A stretch of DNA of 64,000 nt from Arthrobacter citreus (GCF_038405225.1 NZ_CP151657.1:3534001-3598000), one strand, 5' to 3'. Counted from the stretch's first letter, positions 33,111 to 41,636 are shown. The notes: a model not told the origin generated them from the letters alone. A program made the numbers and translations.

Positions 33111-34232
33111 GTGCCAGACGCAGAACAGGCCGCAGACGGCGGGCCGGCCGGATGGTGCCCGGACATTCTCGGGACCGGATACGAGCAGCTGACCCTCGAA
33201 CTTCCCGGCGGCGCTCCGGCCACCTTGGTCCGTTACACGCCGGCCCCGGCCCCGGGCGCAGCCACGGCAGACGTTCTCTACGTGCACGGATGGTCGGATT
33301 ACTTTTTCCAACGGGAACTGGCGGAGTACTGGGCCAACAGCGGCGCCCGCTTCTACGCCCTGGACCTGCACAACTACGGCCGAAGCCTGCGGCCGGGCCA
33401 AAGCCCCGGCTACGTGAGTGACCTGTCGGAGTACGACGACGACATCGCCGCCGCGCTCGCCGCGATGGGACAACCACCGCCCGCACAGCCACAGCCGGCA
33501 CAGTCAGCACCGCCACCGCCCGCACAGGTACCGCCCGGGCAGCCCGCCGCCGCTCCCGCGGATTCCACCGGACGGCGGCCGCTGATCCTGGTCGGCCACT
33601 CCACGGGCGGGCTGACGCTGAGCCTGTGGGCCGCCCGGTTTCCCTTTGCGGCGTCCGCGCTGGTGCTCAACAGCCCCTGGCTGGAATTCCAGGCCACGGA
33701 GCTGGGCCGGCGTGTCATATCACCGCTGATCGGGCTGGAAGCGCAGCGCCGTCCGCTGGCACCCCTGCCTCCCGTTGACGTGGGCAATTATTCGCGGGCG
33801 GTGTTTTCGGCCTTCGGTGGGGAATGGACCTACAACCTCGAATGGCGCCCGCTCCGGGGGTTTCCCGTCACCCTGGCCTTCCTTAACGCGGTCTTCCGCG
33901 CCCAGGCTTCGGTGGCGGATGGACTTGGCCTCGAGATCCCGGTGCTGGTGCTGCTGTCGGACAAAAGCTATCTGCAGCCCCGATGGTCGGCCGATGCGGG
34001 CACGTCCGACGTCGCGCTGGACGTCAACGTGGTGGCCCACCGGGCACTGTCCCTGGGATCCACCGTGACCGTTGCCCGGATAACCAACGCCATGCACGAC
34101 GTTTTCCTGTCCGCAGCCCCGGTCCGGCACCGGGCTTATGCCGCGATCGACCGGTGGCGCGGCGGATATGCCCCCGCCGTTCGCCGTCAACCCCGCGCGC
34201 CTGCGGCGGTCAGGCGTCAGCGGCGCGCATAA
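33111..34232 (+). CDS. Alpha/beta hydrolase (monoacylglycerol-lipase-like) with Pro/Gln-rich insert
   Basis: This encodes 373 residues from GTG 33111, chosen because AAGGGA lies six bases ahead. It has VLYVHGWSDYFFQRELAEYW and LDLHNYGRS (lid side), the nucleophile elbow GHSTGG (around residue 162), an Asp in LLSDKSYLQPRW and the His in NAMHDVFLS: a complete triad. A low-complexity stretch of about 30 residues rich in Pro, Gln and Ala sits just before the nucleophile strand. There is no signal peptide. It overlaps the convergent GNAT gene by 23 bp. Substrate likely a lipid ester, by family. Confidence 0.85.
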   Translation: MPDAEQAADGGPAGWCPDILGTGYEQLTLELPGGAPATLVRYTPAPAPGAATADVLYVHGWSDYFFQRELAEYWANSGARFYALDLHNYGRSLRPGQSPGYVSDLSEYDDDIAAALAAMGQPPPAQPQPAQSAPPPPAQVPPGQPAAAPADSTGRRPLILVGHSTGGLTLSLWAARFPFAASALVLNSPWLEFQATELGRRVISPLIGLEAQRRPLAPLPPVDVGNYSRAVFSAFGGEWTYNLEWRPLRGFPVTLAFLNAVFRAQASVADGLGLEIPVLVLLSDKSYLQPRWSADAGTSDVALDVNVVAHRALSLGSTVTVARITNAMHDVFLSAAPVRHRAYAAIDRWRGGYAPAVRRQPRAPAAVRRQRRA

Positions 34233-34854
34233 AGGTCAGGACATCCGCCGTGGGGCTCCACCCCTGCCGGCCGTACCAAAGGGCGGACTTGGGCAGCGCC
34301 GGCATCAGGATCATCGGCGCGTCCCGGGCGGCAGCTTCTCCGGCCAGGGCGGCAAGCACCGCGGATTCCATCGTGTGGTCAGGGTCCGCCCGCCGAATGT
34401 CCAGGCCGCCGAAGACGGCGAATCCGCGGACCGGCGCCATCCGGCCCAGTGCCACAACGTCCCCAAACGCCCTGATCTCCACCACGGAGCAGCTTTCCGT
34501 TAACGTCATCGTCAAATCTGCGTCCTCGGGCAGCTGTGGAGCCTGGGGCAGGTCCGAAGGGTAGGCGGACAGCAGTGCGAGCCGGGACAGCGGGGAAAGG
34601 TCCTGCCGGGCGGCAAAGGACTGTGCTGTTTCAGCGTCATCCGTCACCATCGTCAAGCGGGCACCCCGCCGGCCAGCCACCTCGGCTGCTGCCCGGGGCG
34701 TGTCCCGGCCGGGCCAGGTGACAACATACTGCGGGGGGTCCAGTCCCCGTGACGGCGCCATTTTCACGGCATCACCGTCCTGCGTGCTGGACAGCCCGCG
34801 CACCGCCGCCCACGCCGAAACCCATTGGGTAAAATCGCTCTGCCAGGATCCCAA
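34210..34854 (-). CDS. GNAT-family acetyltransferase (divergent)
   Basis: This 214-residue protein appears to hold a GNAT-like C-terminal half: VVEIRAFGDVVALGRMAPVRGFAVFGGLDI, then HTMESAVLAALAGEAAARDAPMILMPAL and the late LWYGRQGWSPTADVLTFM, the pattern of strand, acetyl-CoA helix and final Tyr motif. The N-terminal half has no clear motif. It overlaps the convergent hydrolase 3' end. Family assignment moderate; substrate unknown. Confidence 0.68.
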   Translation of the reverse strand: MGSWQSDFTQWVSAWAAVRGLSSTQDGDAVKMAPSRGLDPPQYVVTWPGRDTPRAAAEVAGRRGARLTMVTDDAETAQSFAARQDLSPLSRLALLSAYPSDLPQAPQLPEDADLTMTLTESCSVVEIRAFGDVVALGRMAPVRGFAVFGGLDIRRADPDHTMESAVLAALAGEAAARDAPMILMPALPKSALWYGRQGWSPTADVLTFMRAADA

Positions 34855-34906
34855 GGGTCACCGTCCGCTGCGCAGGGGCACGGGCCGGGGTGCCAGCCTC
34901 CGCGCG

Positions 34907-35467
34907 TCAGTCATCGTAAAGGTCCTCCACCGTCAGGTGGACCGTTTGCGGGACGATACCCACGGATTCAGCCACCGCGGCGCGGATGTTTCGGCGCAGG
35001 AAATCCATGGTGCGGCAAATGTCCACGCCGGGCGCCACGGCGGTGCGCAAATGGATCCGCAGGCCCGCGCCGCCGTCGGGGACCACATCAATGCGGCAGC
35101 GGCGGGCGCGGACCCCGCCCACATCACGGGCCGCGTCCCGCACGACGGCGGCGAGGGCCGACTCGCTGATTTCCGCGGTGCCAAACACGTTTCCCGGAAC
35201 CGGCATCCGTGCACCGGATCCGCTCTGGCGTCCGGCGACTTCCAGGACCTTTCGCTTCAATCCGCGCGGCGGACGGAACGCCGGGTGCCGCAGGTCGTGT
35301 TCGCGCAGTGCTGCGGTGGCAGCGTGCAGCGGTTCCAGCCGGCTCCTGGCCTGCCGGCACTCCCCGCATTGGAGAGTGTGCGGATCCGGAGGGAGGCCCA
35401 TCCCCTGCCACACACGGGTGAGGGTGCGTCCGCAGGCCAGCGCGGGCTGCGGGTTCTCTAGTGCCAT
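34907..35467 (-). CDS. Anti-sigma-like zinc motif fused to an Asp23/Gls24 domain
   Basis: This encodes 186 residues. The N-terminus has the HX3CX2C zinc motif of anti-sigma factors (His30, Cys34, Cys37 in PHTLQCGECRQA) with a further Cys12. Residues about 92-186 form an Asp23/Gls24 domain (FGTAEISESALAAVVRDAARDVGGV, DFLRRNIRAAVAESVGI). Its ATG overlaps the last codons of the sigma factor gene (35458-35467), the usual layout of an ECF sigma and its anti-sigma factor. It probably restrains that sigma factor and links it to the Asp23 proteins encoded divergently; this is inference from motif and position. Confidence 0.75.
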   Translation of the reverse strand: MALENPQPALACGRTLTRVWQGMGLPPDPHTLQCGECRQARSRLEPLHAATAALREHDLRHPAFRPPRGLKRKVLEVAGRQSGSGARMPVPGNVFGTAEISESALAAVVRDAARDVGGVRARRCRIDVVPDGGAGLRIHLRTAVAPGVDICRTMDFLRRNIRAAVAESVGIVPQTVHLTVEDLYDD

Positions 35468-36093
35468 GGGGTCATTGCCTCCGCCAGTTTTTCCCTTGCC
35501 CGTGCCAGCCGTCCCCGCACAGTAACCGGGCTGATGCCCAGTGCGGCGCCAATTTCCGCATAACTTTGATCATGTAGTTCGCGCAGCAGCCAGCATGCAC
35601 GCTGTCCGGGGGGAAGCTCGGCCAGGGCGCGGGACAGGCACTCGAGTTCGGCCGTGATTTCCGCGGAGTGGTGCGGATCCCCGGATGGCACCGCAAGCGC
35701 CGGCCACAGCCAGCCGGCGTCCATGCTCGCCTCAGGGTGGGCGGAACGCCGGCGCAGGATGTCGAGGCAGCGGTTCGTGGCCGTCCGGTACACCCAGCCG
35801 CCGAAGGCACTGGAGCGGTCCAGCCCCGGAAGCGCGCGCCATCCGGCCGTCAGGGTGTCCTGGACAACGTCCTCCGCCTCGCCCCGGTCATTGAGCATGC
35901 GGTAGGCCAACCGAAACAACCGCCCCTGATACGTCTCCACCAAATACTCAAAGGCGGACAGGTCTCCGTCCTGGGCCCGTGCAACGATGCCGGCTTCGTC
36001 CAGGCCCTCCGCCGGGGCGGCGGGACCCGGCCACGCCCGCGTCCGGGACTGAGGAAAGCTGCCGGACTCTTCCGGCGATTCGGCCGTGGCCAT
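35458..36093 (-). CDS. ECF (sigma-70 family, group 4) sigma factor
   Basis: This encodes 211 residues from ATG 36093. Region 2 has LSAFEYLVETYQGRLFRLAYRMLNDRGEAEDVVQDTLTAGWRAL and FGGWVYRTATNRCLDILRRR; region 4 has LAELPPGQRACWLLRELHDQSYAEIGAALGISPVTVRGRLARAREKL. There is no region 1.1 or 3, so it is of the ECF type. AGGGG precedes the start. The overlap with the zinc/Asp23 gene and the divergent Asp23 operon suggest it drives the envelope-stress genes of this locus, with a shared 208-bp divergent promoter region. Confidence 0.9.
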   Translation of the reverse strand: MATAESPEESGSFPQSRTRAWPGPAAPAEGLDEAGIVARAQDGDLSAFEYLVETYQGRLFRLAYRMLNDRGEAEDVVQDTLTAGWRALPGLDRSSAFGGWVYRTATNRCLDILRRRSAHPEASMDAGWLWPALAVPSGDPHHSAEITAELECLSRALAELPPGQRACWLLRELHDQSYAEIGAALGISPVTVRGRLARAREKLAEAMTPWH

Positions 36094-36301
36094 GGGCGCC
36101 CCTGTCCGGTCCGGCTGAAGCCGGCCCGTCTCCAATATTGCAGACGCTCCAGTTCCGCGGAACACTTCCCGTCCACGGCCGGCCCGGGAAGGCGAACTTT
36201 GCCGATGGGCGTGACGATTGCGTGCCGGCAGCGTCATTAATCCCGTACGAGAACTTCGTGCGGCCCCGGCGGGGCCGGGTTCCCAGCAGGAGACGAGCGC
36301 C

Positions 36302-36874
36302 ATGGCAGATGCCCAAAAACCATCAGGATCATCCACCGGTTCAGTGCCGGCGGCTTCAGCTCCGCCGCCGCAGGGCAGACCGCCCGTCGGAAGGACCGGG
36401 AGCGTGGAGGCGAGCCCCGTAACCACCGCCGGCGGCGCGGATCCGGTGCGGAAATCAGGTCCGCTGCACACCCCGCACGGCGACACCACCATTGAGGAAA
36501 CAGTGGTGCAGAAGCTGGCCGGCATGGCGACGCGGGAAGTGCCCGGAGTCTATGCCATGGGAAACGCGGCCCGCCGCGCGTTCAGTTCCATGACCGACCG
36601 CATTCCCGGGTCCCAAACGAACGCCAGCAACGGCGTCAGCGTGGAGAAGGGGGAACGGCAGGCGGCCATCGACGTGAGCATCGTGGTCGAGTACGGATAC
36701 TCGATTGTCGAGATCAGCCAAAACATCCGCCGCAACGTCATCCGGTCCGTGGAAAATGCCACCGGACTGGAAGTGCTCGAGGTCAACGTCAACGTCACCG
36801 ATGTGCATTTGCCGGAAGAAGACTCCGGTGAGGACGAGGACCAGGCCCGCAAACCGTCGGGCCGGCTGGACTAG
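36302..36874 (+). CDS. Asp23/Gls24-family envelope stress protein
   Basis: This encodes 190 residues from ATG 36302 (AGGAG nine bases upstream). A polar Pro/Ser-rich N-terminus of about 80 residues precedes the Asp23 domain (about 85-175): TIEETVVQKLAGMATREVPGVYAMG, then VVEYGYSIVEISQNIRRNVIRSVENATGLEVLEVNVNVTDVHL. In Firmicutes such proteins coat the inner membrane via AmaP; here membrane anchors are encoded just downstream. First gene of a five-gene run to 38731. Confidence 0.88.
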   Translation: MADAQKPSGSSTGSVPAASAPPPQGRPPVGRTGSVEASPVTTAGGADPVRKSGPLHTPHGDTTIEETVVQKLAGMATREVPGVYAMGNAARRAFSSMTDRIPGSQTNASNGVSVEKGERQAAIDVSIVVEYGYSIVEISQNIRRNVIRSVENATGLEVLEVNVNVTDVHLPEEDSGEDEDQARKPSGRLD

Positions 36875-36947
36875 GGGCGCCCGGAGAAATAGCCATCTGC
36901 CGGACGGCGGTGTCGAGCCGCCGGCGGCTTTACTGAAGGAGAACTCC

Positions 36948-37127
36948 ATGTCCGCAACAAAATGGTGCTTGGCGGTAGGTCTGGTCCTGGGAATCGTGCT
37001 GGCTTTCGGAGGCTGGTATGCCTTCCTGCTGGCAGTGCTGTTCGGCCTGATTGGGCTGCTGGTGGGCTTGGCAGCCGACGGGAAACTTGACCTTCAGTCG
37101 ATGTTCGGCAGAGCGTCGAGCAGATGA
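36948..37127 (+). CDS. DUF2273-type small membrane protein
   Basis: This encodes 59 residues with two adjacent hydrophobic helices (CLAVGLVLGIVLAFGGWYAFLLAVLFGLIGLLVGLA in outline) and a polar tail GKLDLQSMFGRASSR, the layout of DUF2273 proteins found in Asp23 loci. GAAGGAGAAC precedes ATG 36948. The stop overlaps the next start (ATGA, 37124-37127), so it is coupled to the second Asp23 protein. Probable inner-membrane anchor partner. Confidence 0.8.
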   Translation: MSATKWCLAVGLVLGIVLAFGGWYAFLLAVLFGLIGLLVGLAADGKLDLQSMFGRASSR

Positions 37128-37543
37128 GCGCACCCGGGATTGAAGGTACCCGCCCGCCTGCGGGCCGGCGGCCCCTCCGCGATGTCGGGGACCGGGGCGC
37201 AACAGCTCTGTCCCGAAAAGTCCTCGAGAAGATCGCGGGCCAGGTAGCGAAGGACGAGACGTTCGCGGGAGGCAGCTCCGGCGGATTCCTGGGAATCGGT
37301 GCCCAGCCGGATGTGTCGGCGCGGCCAAAAACCGACGTTGAACTGGCCGGCAACATCGCATCACTCCGAATAGAAGTTGGACTGCCGTACCCGGTGCCGA
37401 TCCGCCAAGCGGCTGATCAGCTGAGGGACCGGATTTCACACCGGATCACGGAACTGACGGGTGTGGAGGTGCGCCAGGTGGATGTGAGCGTTTCCTGGTT
37501 GTGGCCCGGCACTCCCGATGACGGCCGGCGGAGGCTGCAGTGA
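37124..37543 (+). CDS. Asp23/Gls24-family protein
   Basis: This encodes 139 residues. The Asp23 core (about 27-125) has SRKVLEKIAGQVAKDETFAG, then IASLRIEVGLPYPVPIRQAADQLRDRISHRITELTGVEVRQVDVSVSWL in outline. A Gly-rich loop (GGSSGGFLGIG) lies between the first helix and the strands. It overlaps the upstream membrane protein by four bases and the next gene's GTG start by four (GTGA), so the three are translated together. Confidence 0.85.
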   Translation: MSAPGIEGTRPPAGRRPLRDVGDRGATALSRKVLEKIAGQVAKDETFAGGSSGGFLGIGAQPDVSARPKTDVELAGNIASLRIEVGLPYPVPIRQAADQLRDRISHRITELTGVEVRQVDVSVSWLWPGTPDDGRRRLQ

Positions 37544-38106
37544 ACGGCGGACCTCCGGTTTCCCTGCGTCCGCGGCCAAGCCGTGCCGTGCCGTCGATCA
37601 TCTGCGGCCTGATCCTGCTGGCAGCCGGGGTTCTGCTGGTGTGGGCGGCGGTCGCCCGGCTGACCTTGGACCAATGGCCACCTTTTTTCACCGCGGTATC
37701 CGACTGGCTTGCGTCACTGAGCTGGAACAGCACGGGAAGCTGGACCGCGGGCATCATCCTCGTTCTGGCCGGGGTGGTGCTGTTGCTGACCGTTCTGATC
37801 CCCGGCCGGTTCCACTCGCTGCCCCTGCAGCTGGAGCATCCCGGGGAAGTGGCCGGGACAAGCCAAGCCGTGATGTCCCGCCGGGCCGCTGCGCGTCTGG
37901 CCGCGGCAACCTGTGAACACATAGACGGCGTGTCCTCGGCCTCCGCAACGGCGTCGGACCGCGAGATCCGGGTCATCGTCAACACTGCTCTGCGGGATAC
38001 GGCGGATCTGCAGCACTGGGTCACGGACGGCGTCCGGTCACGGCTTCAGGCTTCGGGGCTGGACCCCGTTCCAGCTGTGTCCGTCTTCATCAGATCCAGC
38101 AGGTAA
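37540..38106 (+). CDS. DUF6286/AmaP-like membrane protein
   Basis: This encodes 188 residues with a GTG start inside the preceding stop (GTGA). Two membrane helices (about residues 18-40, AVPSIICGLILLAAGVLLVWAAVA, and 68-88, TAGIILVLAGVVLLLTVLIP) are followed by a cytoplasmic domain (HIDGVSSASATASDREIRVIVNTALRD) that resembles an Asp23/AmaP fold. This architecture is that of the alkaline-shock membrane anchor. Likely anchors the Asp23 proteins to the inner membrane. Confidence 0.78.
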   Translation: MNGGPPVSLRPRPSRAVPSIICGLILLAAGVLLVWAAVARLTLDQWPPFFTAVSDWLASLSWNSTGSWTAGIILVLAGVVLLLTVLIPGRFHSLPLQLEHPGEVAGTSQAVMSRRAAARLAAATCEHIDGVSSASATASDREIRVIVNTALRDTADLQHWVTDGVRSRLQASGLDPVPAVSVFIRSSR

Positions 38107-38131
38107 CGCACTCACTACGGAAAGGTAAACC

Positions 38132-38731
38132 ATGCGGCAGCACCCCGGCACAACCAACCGCGTGTGGCTGGCCATTCTTGGCCTGCTGTGTTTGGCAGCG
38201 GGTATCTGGGCCCTGCTGCTGGCCACCGGAACAGTGGGCCCGGCGGCGGATCCGGTTCTGGGCGGCCCTCCGGAGGCCGTCACCGGGCCGGACTACGCCC
38301 CCGTCGTCGCCCTGATCGCAGGACTGCTGCTGGGCCTGCTGGGCCTGTGGTGGATCCTGGCCCAGATTCCGCGCAGCCTCGCTTCCGGGCCGTTTCGGCT
38401 GCAGGAGGACGCCGCCCGGGGCATCACGGTGTGCGATCCGTCCGTCCTGGCGTCCGCCGTGCAGCACGAGACTGAACAGATCCCGGGGGTAGTGGGGGCA
38501 TCGGCCATGCTGCGGGGATCAGCCGAGGAACCTGACCTGACGCTGAAGGTGACGGTGAACGCCCGCGCCGATATCAGGGCTGTGCTCGACCGGATCCAGG
38601 GCACAGTGGTGCCGAATCTCGCCGGATCCCTGGAAACACCGCTGCACAGCTTGGGGGTCCACCTTGAAGCCAGCAACAAGCCGGCTTTGGGCGGAAGCAC
38701 TGTCAGCTCCACCGGAACCGTGGTTTATTAG
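38132..38731 (+). CDS. AmaP-like alkaline shock membrane anchor protein
   Basis: This encodes 199 residues. The first helix (WLAILGLLCLAAGIWALLLATG) and second helix (VVALIAGLLLGLLGLWWILA) frame a short extracytoplasmic loop, and an AmaP-like cytoplasmic domain follows (ASAVQHETEQIPGVVGASAMLRG, LTLKVTVNARADIRAVLDRI). It is a paralogue in layout of the gene just upstream, 25 bp away. Last certain gene of the Asp23 operon; the frameshifted MBL gene follows by 5 bp. Confidence 0.8.
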   Translation: MRQHPGTTNRVWLAILGLLCLAAGIWALLLATGTVGPAADPVLGGPPEAVTGPDYAPVVALIAGLLLGLLGLWWILAQIPRSLASGPFRLQEDAARGITVCDPSVLASAVQHETEQIPGVVGASAMLRGSAEEPDLTLKVTVNARADIRAVLDRIQGTVVPNLAGSLETPLHSLGVHLEASNKPALGGSTVSSTGTVVY

Positions 38732-38736
38732 GGCCC

Positions 38737-39584
38737 ATGCCACGTGAATCCCAAGGGCCGGGCGCAGCCTTTCCGGCCCCCGCCGAAGTGCTTCCGGTGT
38801 GCGTCACCTGCGGAACCCAGTACTCCGCGCCGCGCTCCAACTGCCCCATTGCGACGACGAGCGCCAGTACATGCCCGTCACCGGCCAGGCCTGGACCACC
38901 CTGGAGAAGCTGCGCGGACCGTCGCACCGCGGCAGCATGCACGCCCAGGGGCCCGGAGTGCTGGGCATCGGCTGCGAGCCGGCCTTCGCCATCGGACAGC
39001 GTCCACTGCTGGTCAAGGCCGCCGGCGGGAATATTCTCTGGGACTGCCAGGCGTACCTGGACGATGAACTTGCCGCGCTCATCCGTGCCGAGGGAGGTAT
39101 CCGGGCGATCGCCGTCAGCCATCCGCACTTCTACACCACCATGGTGGAATGGGCGCACGAATTTGACGCCCCCGTGTACCTGCACGCAGCGGACCGGCAG
39201 TGGGTGGGGCGGGAGGACGCTGCCCTGGAGTTCTGGGACGGGAACAGCCGGAGCATCGGCGCGGACCTGACGCTGTACCGGGCCGGCGTGCACTTTCCGG
39301 GTGGCACCGTGCTGCACTGGACCGGTGATCCGGAGGGCGCCGGCGTCCTTTTCACCGGCGACATCGTCAACGTCATTCCGGACCGCACCCACGTGTCCTT
39401 CCTCTACAGCTACCCGAACCAGATCCCGGAACGCCCGGCGGTGGTGGAGGAAGCCGCCGCGCGGCTGGAACGGCTGCGGTACGGGCGGCTTTACGGCGGC
39501 TGGTGGGACCGGATTCTTCCGCACGGTGCGGACCGCATCGTCCAGGAGTCAGCGGCCCGCTACCTCGCCTTTACCCGGGGCTAG
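38737..39584 (+). pseudogene. MBL-fold metallo-hydrolase with zinc ribbon, split by a one-base frameshift
   Basis: The frame starting at ATG 38737 reads VCVTCGTQYSAPRSNCPI, the first half of a zinc ribbon, then leaves its family pattern. From 38850 the next frame continues with CDDERQYMPVTGQAWTTLEKL and the hydrolase body (VSHPHFYTTMVEWAHEF, TGDIVNVIPDRTHVSFL) to 39584. One T missing after 38850 (CCCATT-GCGAC, expected CCCATTTGCGAC) would restore CPICDDERQY, the ribbon-joint of this actinobacterial family. It may be a real disruption or an assembly error. The downstream frame alone (about 261 codons) could start at ATG 38799 with no ribbon. Confidence 0.75.
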
Positions 39585-41089
39585 CGGACCAGCTCGGCAC
39601 GCTCCGCGGCCACCATGGCCTTGTGCTCGGCCACCCGGGCCTGGTGCAGCGGGGTCCGGCGCAGGAAGGCGTAGACCACGCCCAGCAGGGCAAACCAGAT
39701 TGGCGTGACCAGCAGCGCCTGCAGCGTGTCAGGCTGCGTGGTCAGGGCCCAGAGCAGGAATCCGAAGAACGCGAGCACCACGTAAACCATCACCACGCCG
39801 CCGGGCATCTTGAAGGATGACGCCTCGTGCAGCTGCGGCCGGCGGCGCCGGTACACCAGGTAGCTGGCCAGGATGATCGTCCAGACAAACATGAAGCACA
39901 GTGCGGAAATGGTGCTGACGAGGGTGAACGCGGCGCTGACCGACTCGCCCGCGTACAGCAGCACAACGCCCGCCAGCAGGAAGGTGCAGGAGAAGAACAG
40001 GGCGTTCTGCGGCACTTTGCGCCGCGACAGGCGGCCGAACGCCTTGGGGGCATCGCCGTCGTGCGCCAAACCGAAAACCATGCGCGAGGTGGAATATATC
40101 CCGGAATTCGCTGATGACGCCGCGGACGTCAGGACCACGAAGTTCACGACGGCGGCTGCCGCACCCAGTCCCGCGAGGGCGAACATGCCCACGAACGGGC
40201 TCTCGTCCGCGCTGAACCTGTCCCAGGGAACCACGGAAATGAGCACCACCAGGGCGCCTACATAGAAGAGCATGATGCGCAGCGGGATGGAGTTGATGGC
40301 CCGGGGAAGGTTCTTCTCCGGATCCTTCGTTTCAGCCGCCGCGGTACCCACCAGTTCAATGCCCACGAAGGCGAACACGGCAATCTGGAAACCGGCCACG
40401 AACCCCATCGGGCCCGTGGGGAAGAGCCCGCCGTGCGCCCAGAGGTTGTCGAACCCGGCGACATCGTTGTCACCGGACGTAAAGCGGGTGAAGATCATGA
40501 CCAGGCCCACCACGATCAGCGTGACGATCGCCAGGATCTTGATCAGGGCAAACCAGAACTCAGCCTCGCCGAAGGCCTTCACGCTGGGCAGATTCAGGGC
40601 CAGCAGCACCAGGATGCAGGCCAGAGCCGGGATCCACAGCGGCGCGTCGCCCCACCAGAAGGTCACATAGTGGGAAATGGCCACCACATCCGCTATTCCG
40701 GTGACCACCCAGCAGAACCAATAGGTCCACCCGGTAAAGAACCCCGCCCAGGGACCCAGCAGGTCCGCGGAGAAGTCGCTGAAGGACTTGTACTTCAGAT
40801 TCGACAGCAGGAGTTCGCCCATGGCCCGCATGACGAAGAACAGCATGAAGCCGATGATCATGTAGACGAAAATCACCGACGGTCCGGCCACGGAAATGGT
40901 CTTTCCCGACCCCATGAACAGGCCGGTTCCAATCGCGCCGCCGATGGCCAGGAGCTGGATATGGCGGTTGGACAGCGAACGGGAGAGTTCCGGCTCCGAG
41001 GAGCTTGGAGCTCCGGCCGGTGTCTTCCCCGCTAAAGGCGCCGGGGAGGGGGAAGGAGCAGGGGAGGGGCTGGTCGTACGGTCGGGCAT
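39581..41089 (-). CDS. APC-family amino acid permease (CycA/AAP-like)
   Basis: This 502-residue, 12-helix transporter has the amino-acid permease marks SLSNRHIQLLAIGGAIGTGLFMGSGK near the N-terminus, VMRAMGELLLSNLKYKSFSDFS and FVGIELVGTAAAETKDPEKNLPRAINSIP. These match the Ser/Ala/Gly permease group (CycA, AnsP, GabP relatives). It is divergent from gcvP with its glycine riboswitch, so uptake of glycine, serine or alanine is likely. A polar Pro/Ser-rich N-terminus of about 30 residues precedes helix 1. The stop overlaps the convergent MBL gene. Confidence 0.88.
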   Translation of the reverse strand: MPDRTTSPSPAPSPSPAPLAGKTPAGAPSSSEPELSRSLSNRHIQLLAIGGAIGTGLFMGSGKTISVAGPSVIFVYMIIGFMLFFVMRAMGELLLSNLKYKSFSDFSADLLGPWAGFFTGWTYWFCWVVTGIADVVAISHYVTFWWGDAPLWIPALACILVLLALNLPSVKAFGEAEFWFALIKILAIVTLIVVGLVMIFTRFTSGDNDVAGFDNLWAHGGLFPTGPMGFVAGFQIAVFAFVGIELVGTAAAETKDPEKNLPRAINSIPLRIMLFYVGALVVLISVVPWDRFSADESPFVGMFALAGLGAAAAVVNFVVLTSAASSANSGIYSTSRMVFGLAHDGDAPKAFGRLSRRKVPQNALFFSCTFLLAGVVLLYAGESVSAAFTLVSTISALCFMFVWTIILASYLVYRRRRPQLHEASSFKMPGGVVMVYVVLAFFGFLLWALTTQPDTLQALLVTPIWFALLGVVYAFLRRTPLHQARVAEHKAMVAAERAELVR

Positions 41090-41176
41090 GGGGCTCTTTC
41101 TCAGTAGACACCAGCCGGCGCTCGTGACGCCGCGCGAAGCCGGAACGGGCCTTCCGATGGAGGCCCCCTGAGGTTG

Positions 41177-41238
41177 TTGGCGCCACCGCCGACATTCAAG
41201 TTTGGAAGCCGGGCGCGGATGATGTCAATTTGGCGCCA
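41177..41238. promoter_or_regulatory. Pair of TTGGCGCCA palindromes in the permease/gcvP divergent region
   Basis: TTGGCGCCA occurs at 41177-41185 and 41230-41238, 53 bp apart (about five helical turns), with GACAT/ATGTC facing each other inside. The 307 bp from 41090 to 41397 hold no gene; besides these sites and the gcv promoter I see nothing definite. Confidence 0.4.
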
Positions 41239-41330
41239 CTGCGGTCGACGCACGGCATACTGGCCCCTTAATGTGCGTCACCCCGGCGCGGAGTCCGGCG
41301 TCACAGAGGTGCGGGGCCACCGTCACTCTC

Positions 41331-41359
41331 TTGATGAGGCACCGGGCACAAGGTAGGGT
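41331..41359 (+). promoter_or_regulatory. Likely promoter of the gcv operon
   Basis: TTGATG (41331-41336) and TAGGGT (41354-41359) are spaced by 17 bp, about 40 bp upstream of the riboswitch, so transcription would start near 41366 and include the whole aptamer. Confidence 0.55.
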
Positions 41360-41397
41360 CACTGGTGGAAATACACAAGTGAATACGCCTTTATCAG

Positions 41398-41636
41398 CCG
41401 TGGCGGGAGAGTTCCGCACCGTGCAGCCGTATATTGCAGTTCCAACTGCAGCCATGACACTGCACCGGCGGGCGCCGTAGGAGCAAACCCTCCCCGGGAA
41501 TCTCTCAGGCCCCTGTACCGCCACAGCGAGGCAACTCTGGAAAGCAGCCGGCGCGCCATTGCGCGCAAGCTCACCGACGGTGCAAGCGGGGCCACCCCCG
41601 CGGAATCTCTCAGGTCCAATACAGAGCGGGGAGGAC
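41398..41636 (+). ncRNA. Tandem glycine riboswitch
   Basis: Two glycine aptamers in a row. The first (about 41400-41525) has GGCGGGAGAGTTCCG, the CGCCGTAGGAGCAA core and GGGAATCTCTCAGGC, closed by GTGGCGG (41400) with CCGCCAC (41519). The second (about 41534-41636) begins ACTCTGGAAAGC, has CACCGACGGTGCAAGC and GGAATCTCTCAGGTCC and ends near ACAGAG. The AATCTCTCAGG element occurs in both. It lies ahead of gcvP; glycine binding normally turns on gcv expression. Confidence 0.95.
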
